Shown in pieces: positions 19,849 through 20,828 of a DNA stretch of 20,828 bases; positions within the stretch are counted from its first letter, which is position 1, and each line of letters starts with the position of its first letter. The notes beneath the pieces were generated by a model. It was given only the letters and a program-made list of their open reading frames with translations, had not been told where the DNA came from and did not search any database. The position numbers and the translations under genes were made by a program. The DNA is from DATAES01 sp036493595 (GTDB lineage: Bacteria > Actinomycetota > Acidimicrobiia > Acidimicrobiales > JACDCH01). The stretch spans positions 1 to 20,828 of the forward strand of contig DASXPN010000057.1 in the NCBI GenBank assembly GCA_036493595.1, read 5' to 3'.

Positions 19849-20828
19849 ACTGCGGCCTTCTCCAGCACGTGCACGGCGCAGGCCGAGCCGAGGCCGATCA
19901 CATGCGTGAGGCCGACCTTGGCATCGGGGACCTGGCGGTCGCCGGCCTCACCGCGCAGGTGGGTCGTGACCTCGAAGATGTTGGCGACACCGGTGGCGCC
20001 GAGCGGATGTCCCTTCGACAGCAGACCGCCTGACACGTTGACGGGGATCTTGCCGTCGCGCCACGGGCCGCGCTCGTCGATGAACTTGCCGGCTCCACCC
20101 GGCTCGCACAGTCGCAGGTTGTCGTAGTGCAGGAGCTCCGCGGTGGCGAAGCAGTCGTGCAACTCGACCAGGTCGAGGTCCTGCGGGTCGACACCCGACA
20201 CCTCGTACGCCTTGTCGGCTGCCATGCGGGTGAGCGTGTTGACGTCGGGCTGCACCTGGCCGCGCTCGGCGTACGGATCCGACGTCATGACCGACGCGCT
20301 GACCTTGACCGCCCGGCGCTGCTGATCCTTCGAGAGCGAGCGCAGCCGCTCCTCCGACACGAGCACCGCGGCCGCGGCGCCGTCCCCCGTCGGGCAGCAC
20401 ATGAGCAAGGTGTTCGGATAGCCGATCATCTCGGCGGCCATCACTTCTTCGAGGCTGAACGCCTTTTGGTATTGCGCGAGCGGGTTCAGCGTCGAGTGCG
20501 CGTGGTTCTTCTCGGCCACCTTGGCGAACTGCTCGAAGCCGACACCGTCGTGCTCGTAGCCGTACTCCATTCCCGCCTGCGCGAACACGCCAGGCATGAG
20601 GCCGGTGCCGAGGATGCCTTCGGTCCCGGTGACGGCGCCGTAGCGACCGCCGGGTTGGAAGACCTTCTTGTCGGAGCGGCCACGCCCGGCGGCACCGAGG
20701 AGACCGACCTTGCCCATTTGCTCGAGGCCGACGGCCAGACCCATGTCGGCCTCGCCCGCCTTGATCGAGAGATACACGGCTCGCACCGCAGTCGCACCTG
20801 TCGCGCAGGCGTTGGCGACGTTGAAGAC
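19845..20828 (-). CDS. SCP2-type thiolase / lipid-transfer thiolase, C-terminal part
   Basis: The last 327 residues of a thiolase whose beginning lies beyond the right edge. Near the edge is NVANACATGATAVRA, with the nucleophilic Cys 8 residues into the fragment. Then follow MGLAVGLEQMGKVG, CCPTGDGAAAAVLVSEE, VDPQDLDLVELHDCFATAELLHYDNLRLC, NVSGGLLSKGHPLGATGVAN with the catalytic His, and the C-terminal GLGSACAVHVLEKAAV. HDCFATAE and the NACATG nucleophile segment mark the SCP-x/nonspecific lipid-transfer branch, which cleaves or condenses acyl-CoAs including branched and steroid side-chain CoAs. The reaction direction is not certain; some relatives (Ltp2) are aldolases. The stop overlaps the methyltransferase CTG as CTGA. 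Confidence 0.92.
   Translation of the reverse strand, partial: VFNVANACATGATAVRAVYLSIKAGEADMGLAVGLEQMGKVGLLGAAGRGRSDKKVFQPGGRYGAVTGTEGILGTGLMPGVFAQAGMEYGYEHDGVGFEQFAKVAEKNHAHSTLNPLAQYQKAFSLEEVMAAEMIGYPNTLLMCCPTGDGAAAAVLVSEERLRSLSKDQQRRAVKVSASVMTSDPYAERGQVQPDVNTLTRMAADKAYEVSGVDPQDLDLVELHDCFATAELLHYDNLRLCEPGGAGKFIDERGPWRDGKIPVNVSGGLLSKGHPLGATGVANIFEVTTHLRGEAGDRQVPDAKVGLTHVIGLGSACAVHVLEKAAV
19856..19863 (-). promoter_or_regulatory. Shine-Dalgarno-like site for the CTG-start methyltransferase gene
   Basis: GGAGAAGG on the minus strand, inside the last codons of the thiolase gene, ends 7 bases before the CTG at 19848. It is among the strongest Shine-Dalgarno-like sequences in the window. It also encodes Glu-Lys in the thiolase, so some of the match could come from coding needs. 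Confidence 0.45.

Overview
The window is GC-rich, densely coded chromosomal DNA that looks actinobacterial. An Acidimicrobiia-type relative is my best guess, from an F420-type luciferase-like oxidoreductase, a complete-looking late menaquinone (Men) gene set, FadD19-like and SCP2-like lipid genes, GTG starts, 4-base stop/start overlaps and many apparently leaderless genes. This is inference, because no marker gene for taxonomy is present. I found 21 protein genes (two cut by the window edges) and no tRNA, rRNA, CRISPR array or insertion sequence.

Left part (1-4836): a cut luciferase-like oxidoreductase is divergent from a secreted TAP-like alpha/beta hydrolase lipoprotein. A FadD19-like acyl-CoA synthetase follows, then a convergent site-2 (M50) protease. 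Centre (4865-12308): menG-menF, menD, menH, menB-menA and menE together cover most of the route from chorismate to menaquinone. They are split over both strands in short divergent or convergent units rather than one operon. menC and a DHNA-CoA thioesterase gene are not in the window.

Right part (12344-20828): an EthD-like/GNAT/SDR run; an ECF sigma factor with its zinc-binding anti-sigma factor, divergent from a small type-1-copper cupredoxin lipoprotein; a large thioredoxin-fold DUF255/YyaL-type protein; and a thiolase (SCP2 type)/methyltransferase/NADP-dependent reductase run. The lipid genes at both ends (fadD-like, SDR, thiolase, reductase) suggest fatty acid or steroid side-chain breakdown.

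Beyond the genes, four patterns stand out. (1) Nine gene starts carry a TANNNT -10-like hexamer only 5-10 bases upstream, as expected for leaderless mRNAs. (2) Five gene pairs overlap as NTGA, and in two of them the downstream gene has no ATG/GTG/TTG at its apparent N-terminus but a CTG in the CTGA overlap with a Shine-Dalgarno-like motif 7 bases upstream. (3) A 53-bp palindromic repeat occurs twice, each time just after a stop codon between convergent genes. (4) A pair of related nested hairpins with GTCGAC arms fills the spacer downstream of the anti-sigma gene.
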